A stretch of DNA of 64,000 nt from Owenweeksia sp965214115 (GCA_965214115.1 CBDCAU010000001.1:1-64000), one strand, 5' to 3'; numbered from the stretch's first letter, positions 9,401-17,225 are shown. The notes: generated by a model not told the origin, from the sequence alone. A program made the numbers and translations.

Positions 9401-11286
9401 TCGACGCTGTCCAGCCTGCGTTCGTCCAGTTCCTTCACGCCGAGGCGCAATGAGACCGTCGCGTCCTTGCGGTGGCGGCTGGAATTGAACTTGATGAAAT
9501 ACTTCCCCTGTTCGTTGGGGTCTTGGCCGTTTGGGTCTTCCCAGCCCGTATAGATGATCTGGTTGAGCACGCGGGCGGAACCGCCGTCCTTGATGCCATT
9601 GGTGTCGGCCAGCGCGTCCTCCTGCAAATAGGAGTATTTGTAGTTGTTCCCCCACTTGTCCTCCACCTTGCGCAGGTACCACTTCACGATAGGTGAGTTC
9701 GAGCCACTCTGCCTGAGGACGGAATGTTCCTGCACGGTCTGCCCGTCGACGCTGCCGTAATAATACTTCGTGCCGTCCGCCATCGTCTCCGTCCACACAT
9801 AGTCGGAGGGGCTGCCGCCGTAGCGCTCGATTTCCTTGTAGCCCGTCATCGTGCGCTCGAAGAAGCGCACCGAGTTCTTGTTGGGGCGCGGCGCGGTCAC
9901 CTTGTCGCGGTTGGCCTTGTGGCCGCCCTCCATCGTCAGCGATTTGCCGTTCAATGAATATACCTCCGTCTCGTGCGAAGTGGAAAAGGTCGGCACGCCC
10001 CACTTGGCATCCACGCTCACCATCGGCGCGGAGATGTCCCAGCCCACGCCCAGCCAGCCCGTGCCCTTGTCACTGCTGTAGCTCAGGGCGAGGTTTGGCT
10101 GCATCCCCTGCCGCCCCGCCGGAATATCCAATGGGTAATGGATGTTCGCCTCCCCCGTGTTGCTGATGGACGGCGGCTGCATCAGGCTCATCCCCTCGGC
10201 GGGGTTGGCAGCCTGGATGTCGGAAACGGCCGTGGGGACGTAAGCCGCGGCCTCCGGCATCTCGGGGGTCTCTATCATCCCCGCGAAATAGTTGGTGTTG
10301 GACGGCACTTCCCCCGCCACTTTCATTTCTTCAGCGTTCACCGCGCCCGCCGCCGCCGCTTTCCACGACAGGCTTTCTTCATCAAAATAAAAGATGCGCG
10401 CTTGGTGGAGCTGCGAGAGGCCGCGCGCCCTGTCGATGCCGATGGAGATGTTCACGGATTCGTTTTGGGAAACCGCCATATACCCCCACTTCCCGCGCGT
10501 CAGGTTCTTGATGTTGCGCGGCACGGATGGCATATCCACGTCCGCGAGGGCGAAGGCCTCCGCCGCGCTTTCATCCTCGCCCTCGGCGGCCAAGATTTCA
10601 AAATCGGCTGGGTCGGCCAGTTCGCGCGCCACCGCCTCCATCGGGTTCTCGGCCAGTTTCTCATCGGTAAAGATCAAGCTGACATCCTTGATTTCCACCG
10701 CCGCCGACCAATTGCGCGGCAATGAGAAACGGACTTGATTCTCGCCATCTTTCAGGGCGGATTTTTCTATGGGGAACTTCACCGTCTGCCATTCCGCGGC
10801 TAGGCGCATCGGCAATCCCGAAAAAGTGGCGTTGCCGTTCACCGACTTGGGGATGGAAAGCCCGTCCGCCAATCCCTTGATGGAATATTGCAAATAAGCG
10901 TTCTGCAAATTTTCCGCGCCTTCCTTTACTTCCACCGTGAAAAAATCGTCCGAGGGCAGGTTCATCGGGTCTTTGGGATGGTTGCCGAGGAAGCCATTTG
11001 CGGTAGCGGCCAAGAACTCGATGCGGGAATAGGTTTTGGCGGATGCGGGATTTTTGGGGTTCGCCCCGCTTGTTCCCATAAAATTCTCAAAAACGGTTTT
11101 AGGGGCGGCCGTCTCGTTTTCAGAACTGCCTGTGATAATGGGGATCCCAAAAGCCCGTGCGGGCTTTTCCAGTTGCCTCGGGGCGGGCAGATCGGCCACC
11201 GCCGCCACGGAAGCGAACAAATCATTGCCGAGGAAAAAGAAAATGAGAAGATAAGAAGCCGTGCAGGTAATCAGGTCGTGGCGCAT
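451..11286 (-). CDS. Giant SpvB/TcdB-RHS fusion (TcB-TcC-like) polymorphic toxin
   Basis: The product is 3611 aa, starting at the ATG at 11286-11284. This start begins a Sec signal (MRHDLITCTASYLLIFFFLG) and leaves a 46-bp gap to the upstream gene; a longer reading frame to 11379 would overlap that gene. Approximate domain order: a leader region; an SpvB domain near residues 370-640 (IPAGRQGMQPNLALSYSS); VCBS/FG-GAP-type DxNGDGxPD repeats near 775, 865, 1540, 1628, 1715 and 1808; TcdB-like middle regions; many YD repeats from about 2390; and an RHS core ending near 3370 (SPYRFNAKELDQETGLYYYG, then NPVNLVDPTGM). About 240 divergent residues follow as the toxin tip, with Gly-rich hydrophobic helices. 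The acidic, Cys-containing stretch near 3130-3260 is an unusual insert in the RHS part. There is no T9SS tail. TcB and TcC proteins form a cocoon around a cleaved toxin; here both halves are one chain. The tip activity is unknown. Confidence 0.9.
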   Translation of the reverse strand: MRHDLITCTASYLLIFFFLGNDLFASVAAVADLPAPRQLEKPARAFGIPIITGSSENETAAPKTVFENFMGTSGANPKNPASAKTYSRIEFLAATANGFLGNHPKDPMNLPSDDFFTVEVKEGAENLQNAYLQYSIKGLADGLSIPKSVNGNATFSGLPMRLAAEWQTVKFPIEKSALKDGENQVRFSLPRNWSAAVEIKDVSLIFTDEKLAENPMEAVARELADPADFEILAAEGEDESAAEAFALADVDMPSVPRNIKNLTRGKWGYMAVSQNESVNISIGIDRARGLSQLHQARIFYFDEESLSWKAAAAGAVNAEEMKVAGEVPSNTNYFAGMIETPEMPEAAAYVPTAVSDIQAANPAEGMSLMQPPSISNTGEANIHYPLDIPAGRQGMQPNLALSYSSDKGTGWLGVGWDISAPMVSVDAKWGVPTFSTSHETEVYSLNGKSLTMEGGHKANRDKVTAPRPNKNSVRFFERTMTGYKEIERYGGSPSDYVWTETMADGTKYYYGSVDGQTVQEHSVLRQSGSNSPIVKWYLRKVEDKWGNNYKYSYLQEDALADTNGIKDGGSARVLNQIIYTGWEDPNGQDPNEQGKYFIKFNSSRHRKDATVSLRLGVKELDERRLDSVEVFYDGYGGTKVKTWRFGYTEGDFFKTLLQSVAEYRNGEFFYEHEFEYHEGDLSFSSPQTVSIENRASRLFDEMPDAISEIANALGVNFSPSNLKTTTTWGWQAGGTIGLGLQPGPNPWQVKSFTFSGQLGYGENYSRDRFSLNDFNGDGLPDLVYDKSRGQKFSPLRIDASGSLSFGERHNMGFNNRLFKSKSGSLTYGFDFSLFIKDIGYFYGQNWNRTKSKVKNYLTDYNADGFNDVVVLENGISRIQFGRPGLFGEIEFDENSEKTANPVFKGANATPAGFDAGAKDFEIVRTWQAPFDGTIKISGTAEFYNALNGKVFVGVQKNNAFLGNGMSQVDTDNSVQTHHICSVSKGDKILFRTNAGTDGQQDLLHWNPSIAYLGANSERRDGNGINYGVSSYAEGFLLSSGSGISLRGDQKIKIDWPAFMVNNLSDDLLLRVNLNIVNRNSLLRFPVYYDYTVPANSNQSPQPTQFRRAGQTFAPPFMSSFDNLYSLDSNWYCTFQFEIYSTSNVDWTTIDWRPKVFFETSACGQPEKAVYPTVKFNTYNRLSRMVDPFEFDPNSTRNSELATWPVVEYHQGTVGQVFPLQEIIDGEKDVYLAYLTTKSQGRLLSVSALMFDDSGNFERREVYGYADTGTANILSPAHPALRFNKGLVDENLHFEIFTPHEKLGKYLTEVVTAINLYGINEGGGLVLEGQTELYNVFFTEINELQDHHLHWGQFCWDPDETGATVSPIDTSELHLPTEEMAKNEENDFSDVEEPDESELTSHMENNIDEEEMNPMNQKFSPLRAVRGENRFGLRKYVEEHNPSKPTESLDRWSAWGSFMGCYQDGGTVAPGLLGEEEEEETDPPAPPTDFDAYGIVQESKSLTKAITAGMSTKKGDNNYSASASQDKPKFYSESLSSFRDVNGDGYPDILKSGSTLEAKLTDGKGGHRSSSTFDSGDGTINKSKTLNAGLTLQGYYANNDPRFQKTSASGGLNFGTNSTLVDWIDINGDGLPDRATDNSNSLSVELNNGTTLIDAATVTLDDLGFSYNLSTSLGGGLGTAQKSLENLKIEGGYSFGAGIGMNTTATENNKIVLDLNGDGLPDMVKVSLLGEATVYLNKGTGFEEYTSADLSGITAKVFSESFGIFGSGTASGAVSLASFGLANLKLSGSINGQFNYAVNKLKSNFMDMNGDGNVDFVETNSGEMSVFLSEVGKSNLLKKVTNPLKGSFALDYKRMGNKYGFHPTQIKLHHNPHSDQMLWDMPESKWVMNELTVHDGLDITSGSTNLDGADETQYRFAYDGGIKSRREREFLGFTRTQTHQPANNHIPTEGALVEWLSSVTEYARPETNDPTYRRRSEYLRGIPQKMFTLYHSVQDTGDETTAYVDSTKLVEEQRYGYEYRNISIGDDQDTLFNRVNKLANGDWQKMGWDTVAETQCIFPALISTETISIPQVAEPEKFYAVKYDSQFDKYMNVTEYSNAASAGAGQIDTVITDTIIHHYIDFAHKYFQYGDFDTSSLSPEIDTILWYWGYGEHRPILWPPPLLTQGTSCTEGEQTPYDCDNIPSYVNYYTSCSEVGSYCDSVNYLLNNVAAIGKIYPDFVIKGPDSTYSSDTLGFPNYHLKYAAGGDPCNFDTISIMVENDTIMTTHRKEVIDTILIKEVQYNVPYHGNIIARMDYFPPSRADQRTNALRQHRVYLGTVNAAGLRRHSKVDSLWQGKAPYETWKYLDNTDYAQTNLTYSNKGNVLQAQGPPNHQGQRMTTDFRYEGDKEQHIISVANSYGDSVCSLYDLPTGNLLKSSDINGHATQYVYDGKYRLKEFWGPRELQDAGAAATLTFEYRPYGIDSLAGDPYKKVPVAFTRHNFADAEDRSRDNLKNENGIVNVPAAPPASEDCSTVADLSSRPAIADPTLTATFADGLGRAVQVKKQSIALNSTGTGIVVRVHVSGHTAYDRRGMDSAISQDFLAPSSQFLGRLANTATPNVADATYDYANRPAQQRNITESGAFTTTEYTYQWDERIDGQPYFNTLTEVAGMVSQSYTNSQGQGIATVQWHNTAFQQGSSTTVSTVYQPYATTRFQYDALNQLLQTTDPLGVATTYQYDFFGRATQEDHDDRGLSSFTFDKAGNLTQVDNPASGSAGIRMRYHYNRLTEKTMPDYGSVGNVAYAYGTRGDGKNGAGRVTQTIQGDQFKEENYWYDELGNRVKEQKRIKLPKTGQQTFYTQFIYDSWGRTIYMRYPDAEGVDYSYYDTGELLGIMGQKNGQYRNILNHVHYDGFGNILQKGYGNAVWNNFTYHNGTTRRLKNVSVKTLVPNDWLMGKRLYYDARGNVRRAANDTAQGGIGGTYDTEYFYDELNRLDSTYAVFGGGQHQYSIGMDYNEAGGIEKKVQNDALNPATGEFNYDLEYDYSAAKKHQINWLQDAAQAKQWYEYNISGSVADIYETAGSDTTHHGQYLWDEEQKLSGVKNLDGIHHYVYDQNGERMLKGSVTYNTISNNSVTHADDYYLDPYTVYVNPYYVATHHSTTVEASKHYYMNSQRIASALIDQFFVCEEDEICGLEVNNDPTHDHGFEGSSLRGVAQNLSDLLAHFGLADGTDYEMDTLEKLEHFSQYFTQNDYNSATDGCDVLDAECHCAHSTYWAEREEFDCSEYPLVYWYHPDYLGNTEYVTDMNGEAFQYFWYSPWGESWVEEHSSKGSYESPYRFNAKELDQETGLYYYGARYYAPKGPGWLSVDPLAHKFPWQTPYAFTDNNPVNLVDPTGMSAEPPDGFQGGMWQDETGTYYNVGGLTGDNSDFVRTDGEGNADGFYNSGSDMLGEATVTGNKMPAMMTGRENFLTRGTKFERFSATMQANSKLFHNTSNAMITTATAGLGVIEHGNTLGLANDLAMTSARARLLGYRVSALSIGIDLAMWQSGNLQSGELMLNSTFTLYGLYGGPIGIAGSLSYGIMRVLGAEEQGVIMQQNMLQKMNDGNFKMRGTIGGGSSGRNLTKPKNPKF

Positions 11287-11332
11287 AATGGGAAGGATTT
11301 TTGGAATGTTAGTCGTTCGCGATAGAAAAAAA

Positions 11333-13114
11333 TTAGTTGACGATGATCTGGCGGGTCTCAAAAAAGCCGCCCGAGGCAAGCCGGACGTGGTAGCTGCCCT
11401 TCATCGAAAATCTTTGCGGAATGCTGTTCCTGCCCGCTTCCGGCGTGAATGTTTTGGAGACCAACAACTTCCCGCGCGGGTCGAAGATGTCGACCTGGAA
11501 CTCTTGGCCGTCCAAGTTGCGGAAGAAAAAGCGCGTTTCCTTGTGGACACGCGCGGGGTTGGGGAAGATTTCGATATAGCGGCGGTCGCTGGGGACGATG
11601 CTCAAGCCGTGGCCGCCGCCCTTGCCGTCGGCGGAAACATTAGCACCGTTGGGATTTTCGCCGAAAGGGTCATCCGCGGGCGGCGTGGCGGAATAGGTAA
11701 GGTTTTCGCCCTGCGATGAATTCTCGTTAAGATTGTCGTCCTCTCGGATTTCACCATTTTCGCCCCCACAATTCGCCAAGGTAAAAACGTAATCCGCCAG
11801 TTCCATTTCCCTGTTCCGGATGCTGATTTGGTACTGCCCGCCTTCCAAGTTTTCTACCCAGCTTTCGGCGGTTTCGATGTCGCCCGCCAAAGAACTTTCC
11901 CTTTCCAAACTTAGCAATTCGAAAGTGGCGGGGAGCGCCATCGGGTCGATGTCGATTTTCAGGCTGCCGTTGGAACGGAATTCCAAATCACATTCCGCCG
12001 CTTGGACGCGGCAGAGTGGCTCGCAGTTTTTCTCGGCGTTGCCCCAAATCAGGAACAAGTCTTGGTCTTTTTGGCCGTCCCTTATCGGGATGGTGACTTG
12101 GGTTCGCTCGCCGATGACTTCAAACGGCAGGGAAATTTCTTCCCGCCCGTCGCTCAAGAGGGGTGCTTCCGGCAACACGGTGTCCACCGTCAGGTAGATA
12201 TTTGGCGAAGCCGCTTCCCAGTCCATCAGTTTGATTTTCCATAGCCGCGCGGTGGGCGCCGACCCGCACTGGTTCATCTCAAAAAGGCCCTTCTTTTTGG
12301 ACAGGACGAACATCGAGCCATCGGTAATATCGATGCTTGGCATCGCGCCTTTTTGGGAAGTTGGCGACAGGCTCAGTTGAACCCCGTCATAGTCTGCCGT
12401 GAAGGTCTGAGTCTGGTAAAAACCGATGTTGTCATTGCGCCCCAGCGCCAAGACTTCTTCATCAAATGGATGGTCCGAGCGGGAATCCCAAGCCGCGTTT
12501 TTTTCCGTGTCCACATAGTCGCGCAGATCGGGGTCTTCGTTCGCGGTGATGTTGACGGAATATTTCATCGCGAGGTAACTTTCCACGATGCGCGACTCCT
12601 CCTTGTCCAAAATCCTGTCGTAATAGATGGCCTCGGCCAGTTGCAAATCCTCACGCAACCGTACCGTGGAAGGGACGCGGCGGTTGCGCGTTGACCCTTG
12701 GTAGCCCAGCTTGATAATGGTCGCGCTGTCCTTCTTGATTTCCGGCAGGGTGATTTGCCGCCCGTGGACGGTGGCGCGGTCGGCATAGAGCGTGGACGAC
12801 CCCAAGCGCAGCAGCGGCTCTTCTGAATTTTCTTCCGTGAACCGCAAGACCATAAACCAAGTGCCTGATTTTTCGCGGGCGATTTCCCGCAAGGCGTCTT
12901 GGGCGGGTTCGCTGGCTATATCAAGGACAGGATAGTTACCAATGAAAATTTGACTGTCCCCAATTTCTGAAAAATCAAGCTCCGATGGTTTTAGCCAAAC
13001 CGAGGCCGGAGAAAACTCCAAAAGCTGGGCTTGTAGACCAATATTCAGAAATAGTAGGAATGAGAAGAAAAAGGTTGCGAAACGGCGAGAAGAAATTAGG
13101 CCAGCGTTTTTCAT
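11333..13114 (-). CDS. T9SS type A sorting-domain protein with DUF8202-like region
   Basis: A 593-aa secreted protein. An N-terminal signal peptide (about residues 1-30, ending near GLQAQ) is followed by a region like those found in LamG/DUF8202 surface proteins: around residues 170-235 the motifs AEAIYYDRILDKEESRIVES, YLAMKYSVNIT and LALGRNDNIGF are visible. A linker rich in Asn, Glu and Gly precedes a C-terminal Por_Secre_tail domain (about 515-593: IEIFPNPARVHKETRFFF, then FDPRGKLLVSK, ending RQIIVN). The protein should therefore cross the outer membrane by type IX secretion and be anchored at the surface. It lies 46 bp upstream of the RHS giant on the same strand and is probably cotranscribed, so it may help display or anchor that protein. 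That role is inference. Confidence 0.85.
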   Translation of the reverse strand: MKNAGLISSRRFATFFFSFLLFLNIGLQAQLLEFSPASVWLKPSELDFSEIGDSQIFIGNYPVLDIASEPAQDALREIAREKSGTWFMVLRFTEENSEEPLLRLGSSTLYADRATVHGRQITLPEIKKDSATIIKLGYQGSTRNRRVPSTVRLREDLQLAEAIYYDRILDKEESRIVESYLAMKYSVNITANEDPDLRDYVDTEKNAAWDSRSDHPFDEEVLALGRNDNIGFYQTQTFTADYDGVQLSLSPTSQKGAMPSIDITDGSMFVLSKKKGLFEMNQCGSAPTARLWKIKLMDWEAASPNIYLTVDTVLPEAPLLSDGREEISLPFEVIGERTQVTIPIRDGQKDQDLFLIWGNAEKNCEPLCRVQAAECDLEFRSNGSLKIDIDPMALPATFELLSLERESSLAGDIETAESWVENLEGGQYQISIRNREMELADYVFTLANCGGENGEIREDDNLNENSSQGENLTYSATPPADDPFGENPNGANVSADGKGGGHGLSIVPSDRRYIEIFPNPARVHKETRFFFRNLDGQEFQVDIFDPRGKLLVSKTFTPEAGRNSIPQRFSMKGSYHVRLASGGFFETRQIIVN

Positions 13115-13523
13115 TTTGGGAGGTATTAGGCTGCGAATGTGTGGAATAGTTTTGCGGATTCAAACGTAGCCTAAATTTTAATATCGAAAATCTCGAATGA
13201 GTATTCGGTTTTACAAATTTTACCCGAATCACCACCCTGTATTGGAATGTAGCCGAAGAATCTAAACTGAGCTAAAGATGGGTTTGAGTTAGCTATCGAA
13301 AATTTTGCGGTTTATAAATTTTTCTTGATAAAATTGACAGGGAAAAAGATTTACTCTTCGCCGATTTGATGGAAAATTTTCGCAACCGCCCCTGAAGGCA
13401 AATATTTTCAACTAAAGCGCACGGGTTCTTTTCGGAACAACGGCACTCCAGTTTAGAGTCTTGGTACAGAAGCTCTGCTGCTGACGAAATAAGGAAAATC
13501 TACGAATAGGATTTGTTACGACC
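13115..13523. other. Intergenic region between two T9SS cargo genes
   Basis: 409 bp without a convincing gene. The part near 13160 holds a promoter candidate for the minus-strand genes. The rest is AT-rich, and I see no strong hairpin terminator for the 1233-aa gene. Confidence 0.5.
13161..13168 (-). promoter_or_regulatory. Candidate -7 element for the 593-aa / RHS transcript
   Basis: The minus strand reads TACGTTTG, matching the Bacteroidota -7 consensus TAnnTTTG, 46 nt upstream of the ATG at 13114. No clear TTTG -33 box is found at the expected distance, so support is partial. Confidence 0.35.
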
Positions 13524-16500
13524 TCACCGCAAAATAGAAACCATCCCCTGCTTCCGCCCCGTGCGGTCCAGCCCGTACACTTCCCACGAATATTCCAGCG
13601 TGTAATGATAGACGCCGATGGGCTGGGTTTGCCCGTTTGGCGAAAAGCCCCGCCAAGGCGTTTCCGCGTTTTTGGTTTCAAAGACCACCTCGCCCCAGCG
13701 GTTGAAAATCCGCAGGTGGTATTCCGTCAAGAGGCAACTGTGGCCAGCTTTGTAGCTATCGTTCAGCCCGTCGCCGTTGGGCGTGAAAGCATCGGCCAAA
13801 AACAGCGGGCAGTCGCATTCTTGGAATACCACTTCAAAATCTTTATCGAAATCGCCGCAGCGGTTGGAAATGGTGGCGGGGTAAATTCCTTCGTCCGCGA
13901 AAGTGCGCGTGGTTTCGCGTGAGCCGTCGAACCAGCGCACTTGGTAGTTTTGGTTTTCAAGATTGAAAATGGCCGAATCGCCACGGCACATCAAAGTGTC
14001 CACCAAGCCGGGCTGCAGCGGGTAATCGAAACTTACAGAAACCGTGTCCACAAAAACGCCGCAACTGTTTTGGGCCATCGCCCAGTAGGTGCCGCTGCGC
14101 GTGATTTCCCGCTGGCTTCCCGTGCGGCCGTTCTCCCATTGGATGGGATACTGCACGTTTTGCAAATCCGCGTGGAGACTCTCGCCAAAACACAGAACGG
14201 TGTCCGGCCCCAAATCCAAACCAATGGGATATTCGCCTGTCAGGTAGATGGAATCCCGATACGGAAAGCAGTGGTTTTCCACTTCCAGCCAGTGGTCGCC
14301 GGAGGTGGTCAGGATGGTTTTGCGGGTGGTGGCGCCGTTGCTCCATAAATAGGATTGCATCTCTTCGGGGCCTTCCATTTCCAGCGTGCCGTCTATTTCG
14401 CAGATTTCCGTGTCGGGCCCCAGCGAGAACACCGGGATTTGCTGCACTTCCACAAATATGGAATCCTTGTAGCGCCCGCAGGAATTTTTGACATCCACCC
14501 AATAGTCCCCGGTTTGGGTCACGGTCAGCGTTTGACCAGAACTGCCGTCGCTCCAAGTAATCTGCGAGCCGGGCGCCTCGGTATCCAAAATCAGTTGCTG
14601 GCCTTGGCAGATGATGGTGTCATTGCCAAAATCCAAGTCGATGGGAAATTCCACGATTACCTCCACGCTGTCAATCTTGGTGCCGCAGGGGTTGGAAATC
14701 GTAACGTAAAAACGCCCCGCCGTGTCCACGTTTATTTTTTGGGAAGTTTCGCCGGTGTTCCATAAATAGGTGCTGCCGAGGTTTTGGGCGTTCAAGGTAA
14801 AAGTACTGCCGTTGCAAAAGCGCACTTCCTTCCCCAGCACGATTTTGGGCGGCCCGGTGATCAATACATTAATAGTGTCCGAAACGGAATTGCAAGCGTT
14901 GGTGGCGGTCACGAAATATTTGCCGCTTTGGTTCACGGTCAGGGTTTGGAAGCGGCTGCCGTTTTGCCAGCGGTAGTCTGCGCCGCCGTAAGCGCCGGGG
15001 TCCAGCGTCAAAGTGCCCGCACAAAAGATGGTGTCGTTGCCCAAGTCAAATGGCGGGATGGTTTGGTCCACCCGCACGAAGGCCGAATCCCGCACGGTGC
15101 CGCAATGGTTGGAAATAGCCACGGAATGCCAGCCTTGGGTTTTTACAAAAATCCCCGCCGTGGTATCGCCGTTTTCCCACCGATAATCATTGGCCAACGC
15201 TTGCTGCGCATTTATATAAATACTGTCGCCGCTGCAAATCTCCTGATTTTGCAAAACACGATTCGGCAGCAAGTCCACGGTCACGTTGATGGTATCCGAA
15301 AAAGAACCGCAGGCATTGTGCACGGAAACCCAGTATGTCCCGCTGGTAAAAACGGGCAGTTGCCCATTTCGCGAACCCGTGCTCCATAAAATAGAATCGG
15401 AATTGACAAACCCGCCGCCGAGCAGCAAAAAATCGGGTTCGCAGAAGGTGGTGTCGTTGCCCAGGTTTACGTTCACCGGCTTCACTTGTTTCACGTTCAC
15501 GGTATCATAAATGGAATCGCAGATATTGGCAGCCGAATAGAAATAGAGGCCGGTCTGGGTAACGGTGGTGTGGTGGGTGGTATCGCCCGTGCTCCACCAG
15601 TAAGAAGTTTCGGGCATCAAGGCTTGGCTGAGCACCAACGGGGCATTGATGCATTTTATCACCGTGTCCGAGAGAGGCTGCGGCGGCCGCACAAAAGTTA
15701 CTTCGATGGTATCCCTCAAAATGCCGCAGGCCGTGGTGACTTCGATGTGGTAAATCCCAGTGGTGTTCACGTTGGTGGAGGTATCCTTCCAGCCGTTGCT
15801 CCATAGGATTTTTCGGGCGTTCTTAAACGCCAGCCCGGGCGGGTCCAAAATCAAATCAAAACCACATACCACCGTGTCCGGCCCCAAGTCAATTGCCGTC
15901 AAGGTCTCTTTAAACACGAAAAAATTCTCGGTCACCGCACCGCAGTCGTTAGTTACTTGCACCCAAGCTGCGCCTTGCTGCCCGTAGGTGGCGATGCTGT
16001 CTGTCTCGCCGTTGCTCCACAGGTAAGTGGCGTTGGGCGGCCAAGAGCCAGCGTTCACGTCCACCGTGCTGCCGGGGCAAAACGCCACTGTATCAATGCT
16101 GAGTTTCGGGATTTGGACGACGTTCACCGTGATGGTGTCGTACACCAAGCCGCAGCCATTGTTTACCCCCACCCAATAGGTGCCGCTGGTATCTACCCAA
16201 ATCTTTTGGCCTGTCCCACCAACGCTCCAGCTATAGTTGCTGCCCGGATTTTGGGCATCAAGCGTCAAGATGAAGTTTGAGCAAATCGTAGTGTCCGGCC
16301 CCAAATCCACGATGGGCGGCCCCGTATTCACCACATAAACGGTGTCGCGGAAAGTGCCGCAGGGCGTGATGAAATCCAGCCAATACAGCCCCGTGGAATT
16401 CACGGAAATGCTGGGGGAAGTGGCGTTGGTGCTCCACAGGTAGCTGCCCCCGCCCACGTTGGAAGAAAGCGTGACCGGCGTGGTAGGGCATTTTCCCACC

Positions 16501-17225
16501 GTGTCCGGCAGGTTGAAAATCAAACCGGGGTTTTTATAAATCTGCGCGGTATCTGAAAAAGTGCCGCAAGACGATTGAACTTGCACCCAAAAGACGCCCG
16601 TTTGAGTGGTAGAAATACTGGTGGAAGATGCGCCCGTGCTCCAAAGAATCGTCCCGTCCGTACTGGTGGGGATGCTCAGGGTTTTCACCGAATTATTGCA
16701 ATTGAACTGGTCGGGCCCCAAATTTACGTTCGCTGGGTTTTGCAGGGTAATCACCACGCTGTCGCGGAAGGTGCCGCAGTGGTTGGTCACGTCCACCCAA
16801 TAAATCCCGGATTGAGTTACCGAAATGGAACGGGACGTGGCGCTGGTATTCCAGAGATAAGTGGCGGTCGCCGCAAATGGCGCGGAAAGTTGGTTGCCGC
16901 TGGTCGAACACATTTTTCGGTCGGGGCCCAAATTGGGGAAAACGGGAGTTTCCACATTTACATAAATCGTGTCGCTGACGAAGCCGCAACTGTTGGTCAC
17001 CTTCACCCAAAAATAACCCGAAGCGCCTACTGTGATGGAAGAAGACACGGCCCCCGTGTTCCATATATAGGTAGAGTTGGTGTTGAATGCGTTGAGCGTA
17101 AACGTATTGCCCTGACAGAAAGAAACCGTGTCGCTCCAGTTGATTTTGGGCTTGCAAGGCTGAGCCTGCAAATCGGCAAACACCGACAAGGCCAAAGCGC
17201 AAAATGCTATAAAACGCAGTTTCAT
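13524..17225 (-). CDS. T9SS type B (gliding-motility-associated C-terminal) adhesin with about 16 Ig/PKD-like repeats
   Basis: A 1233-aa secreted surface protein. Residues 1-22 form a signal peptide ending in LQAQ. About 16 tandem repeats of some 70-75 residues follow. Each opens with a motif like (D/N)LGPDTxxC, continues with YLWSTGATSxSIxVxxxGxY and closes with a Cys-containing xNxCGxxxDTIxV strand. These resemble the PKD/Ig-like beta-sandwich repeats of CHU-type Bacteroidota adhesins. The C-terminal ~95 residues are a type B T9SS sorting domain (DAFTPNGDGLNDSYK, then LRIFNRWGEVVFETKN). The two conserved Cys per repeat suggest one disulfide each. A role in surface adhesion or matrix binding is inferred from the architecture. 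The gene is divergent from sufA, and nothing indicates that it is cotranscribed with the next minus-strand gene 409 bp away. Confidence 0.88.
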   Translation of the reverse strand: MKLRFIAFCALALSVFADLQAQPCKPKINWSDTVSFCQGNTFTLNAFNTNSTYIWNTGAVSSSITVGASGYFWVKVTNSCGFVSDTIYVNVETPVFPNLGPDRKMCSTSGNQLSAPFAATATYLWNTSATSRSISVTQSGIYWVDVTNHCGTFRDSVVITLQNPANVNLGPDQFNCNNSVKTLSIPTSTDGTILWSTGASSTSISTTQTGVFWVQVQSSCGTFSDTAQIYKNPGLIFNLPDTVGKCPTTPVTLSSNVGGGSYLWSTNATSPSISVNSTGLYWLDFITPCGTFRDTVYVVNTGPPIVDLGPDTTICSNFILTLDAQNPGSNYSWSVGGTGQKIWVDTSGTYWVGVNNGCGLVYDTITVNVVQIPKLSIDTVAFCPGSTVDVNAGSWPPNATYLWSNGETDSIATYGQQGAAWVQVTNDCGAVTENFFVFKETLTAIDLGPDTVVCGFDLILDPPGLAFKNARKILWSNGWKDTSTNVNTTGIYHIEVTTACGILRDTIEVTFVRPPQPLSDTVIKCINAPLVLSQALMPETSYWWSTGDTTHHTTVTQTGLYFYSAANICDSIYDTVNVKQVKPVNVNLGNDTTFCEPDFLLLGGGFVNSDSILWSTGSRNGQLPVFTSGTYWVSVHNACGSFSDTINVTVDLLPNRVLQNQEICSGDSIYINAQQALANDYRWENGDTTAGIFVKTQGWHSVAISNHCGTVRDSAFVRVDQTIPPFDLGNDTIFCAGTLTLDPGAYGGADYRWQNGSRFQTLTVNQSGKYFVTATNACNSVSDTINVLITGPPKIVLGKEVRFCNGSTFTLNAQNLGSTYLWNTGETSQKINVDTAGRFYVTISNPCGTKIDSVEVIVEFPIDLDFGNDTIICQGQQLILDTEAPGSQITWSDGSSGQTLTVTQTGDYWVDVKNSCGRYKDSIFVEVQQIPVFSLGPDTEICEIDGTLEMEGPEEMQSYLWSNGATTRKTILTTSGDHWLEVENHCFPYRDSIYLTGEYPIGLDLGPDTVLCFGESLHADLQNVQYPIQWENGRTGSQREITRSGTYWAMAQNSCGVFVDTVSVSFDYPLQPGLVDTLMCRGDSAIFNLENQNYQVRWFDGSRETTRTFADEGIYPATISNRCGDFDKDFEVVFQECDCPLFLADAFTPNGDGLNDSYKAGHSCLLTEYHLRIFNRWGEVVFETKNAETPWRGFSPNGQTQPIGVYHYTLEYSWEVYGLDRTGRKQGMVSILR

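Noticed and set aside
11287..11379. A longer N-terminus for the RHS giant starting at 11379
   Set aside because: It would overlap the 3' end of the upstream gene and place 31 residues before an obvious signal peptide; the ATG at 11286 is better.
13524..17225. A DNA-level tandem repeat or CRISPR reading of this region
   Set aside because: The periodicity is at the protein level in a coding sequence, with diverged DNA between repeats.
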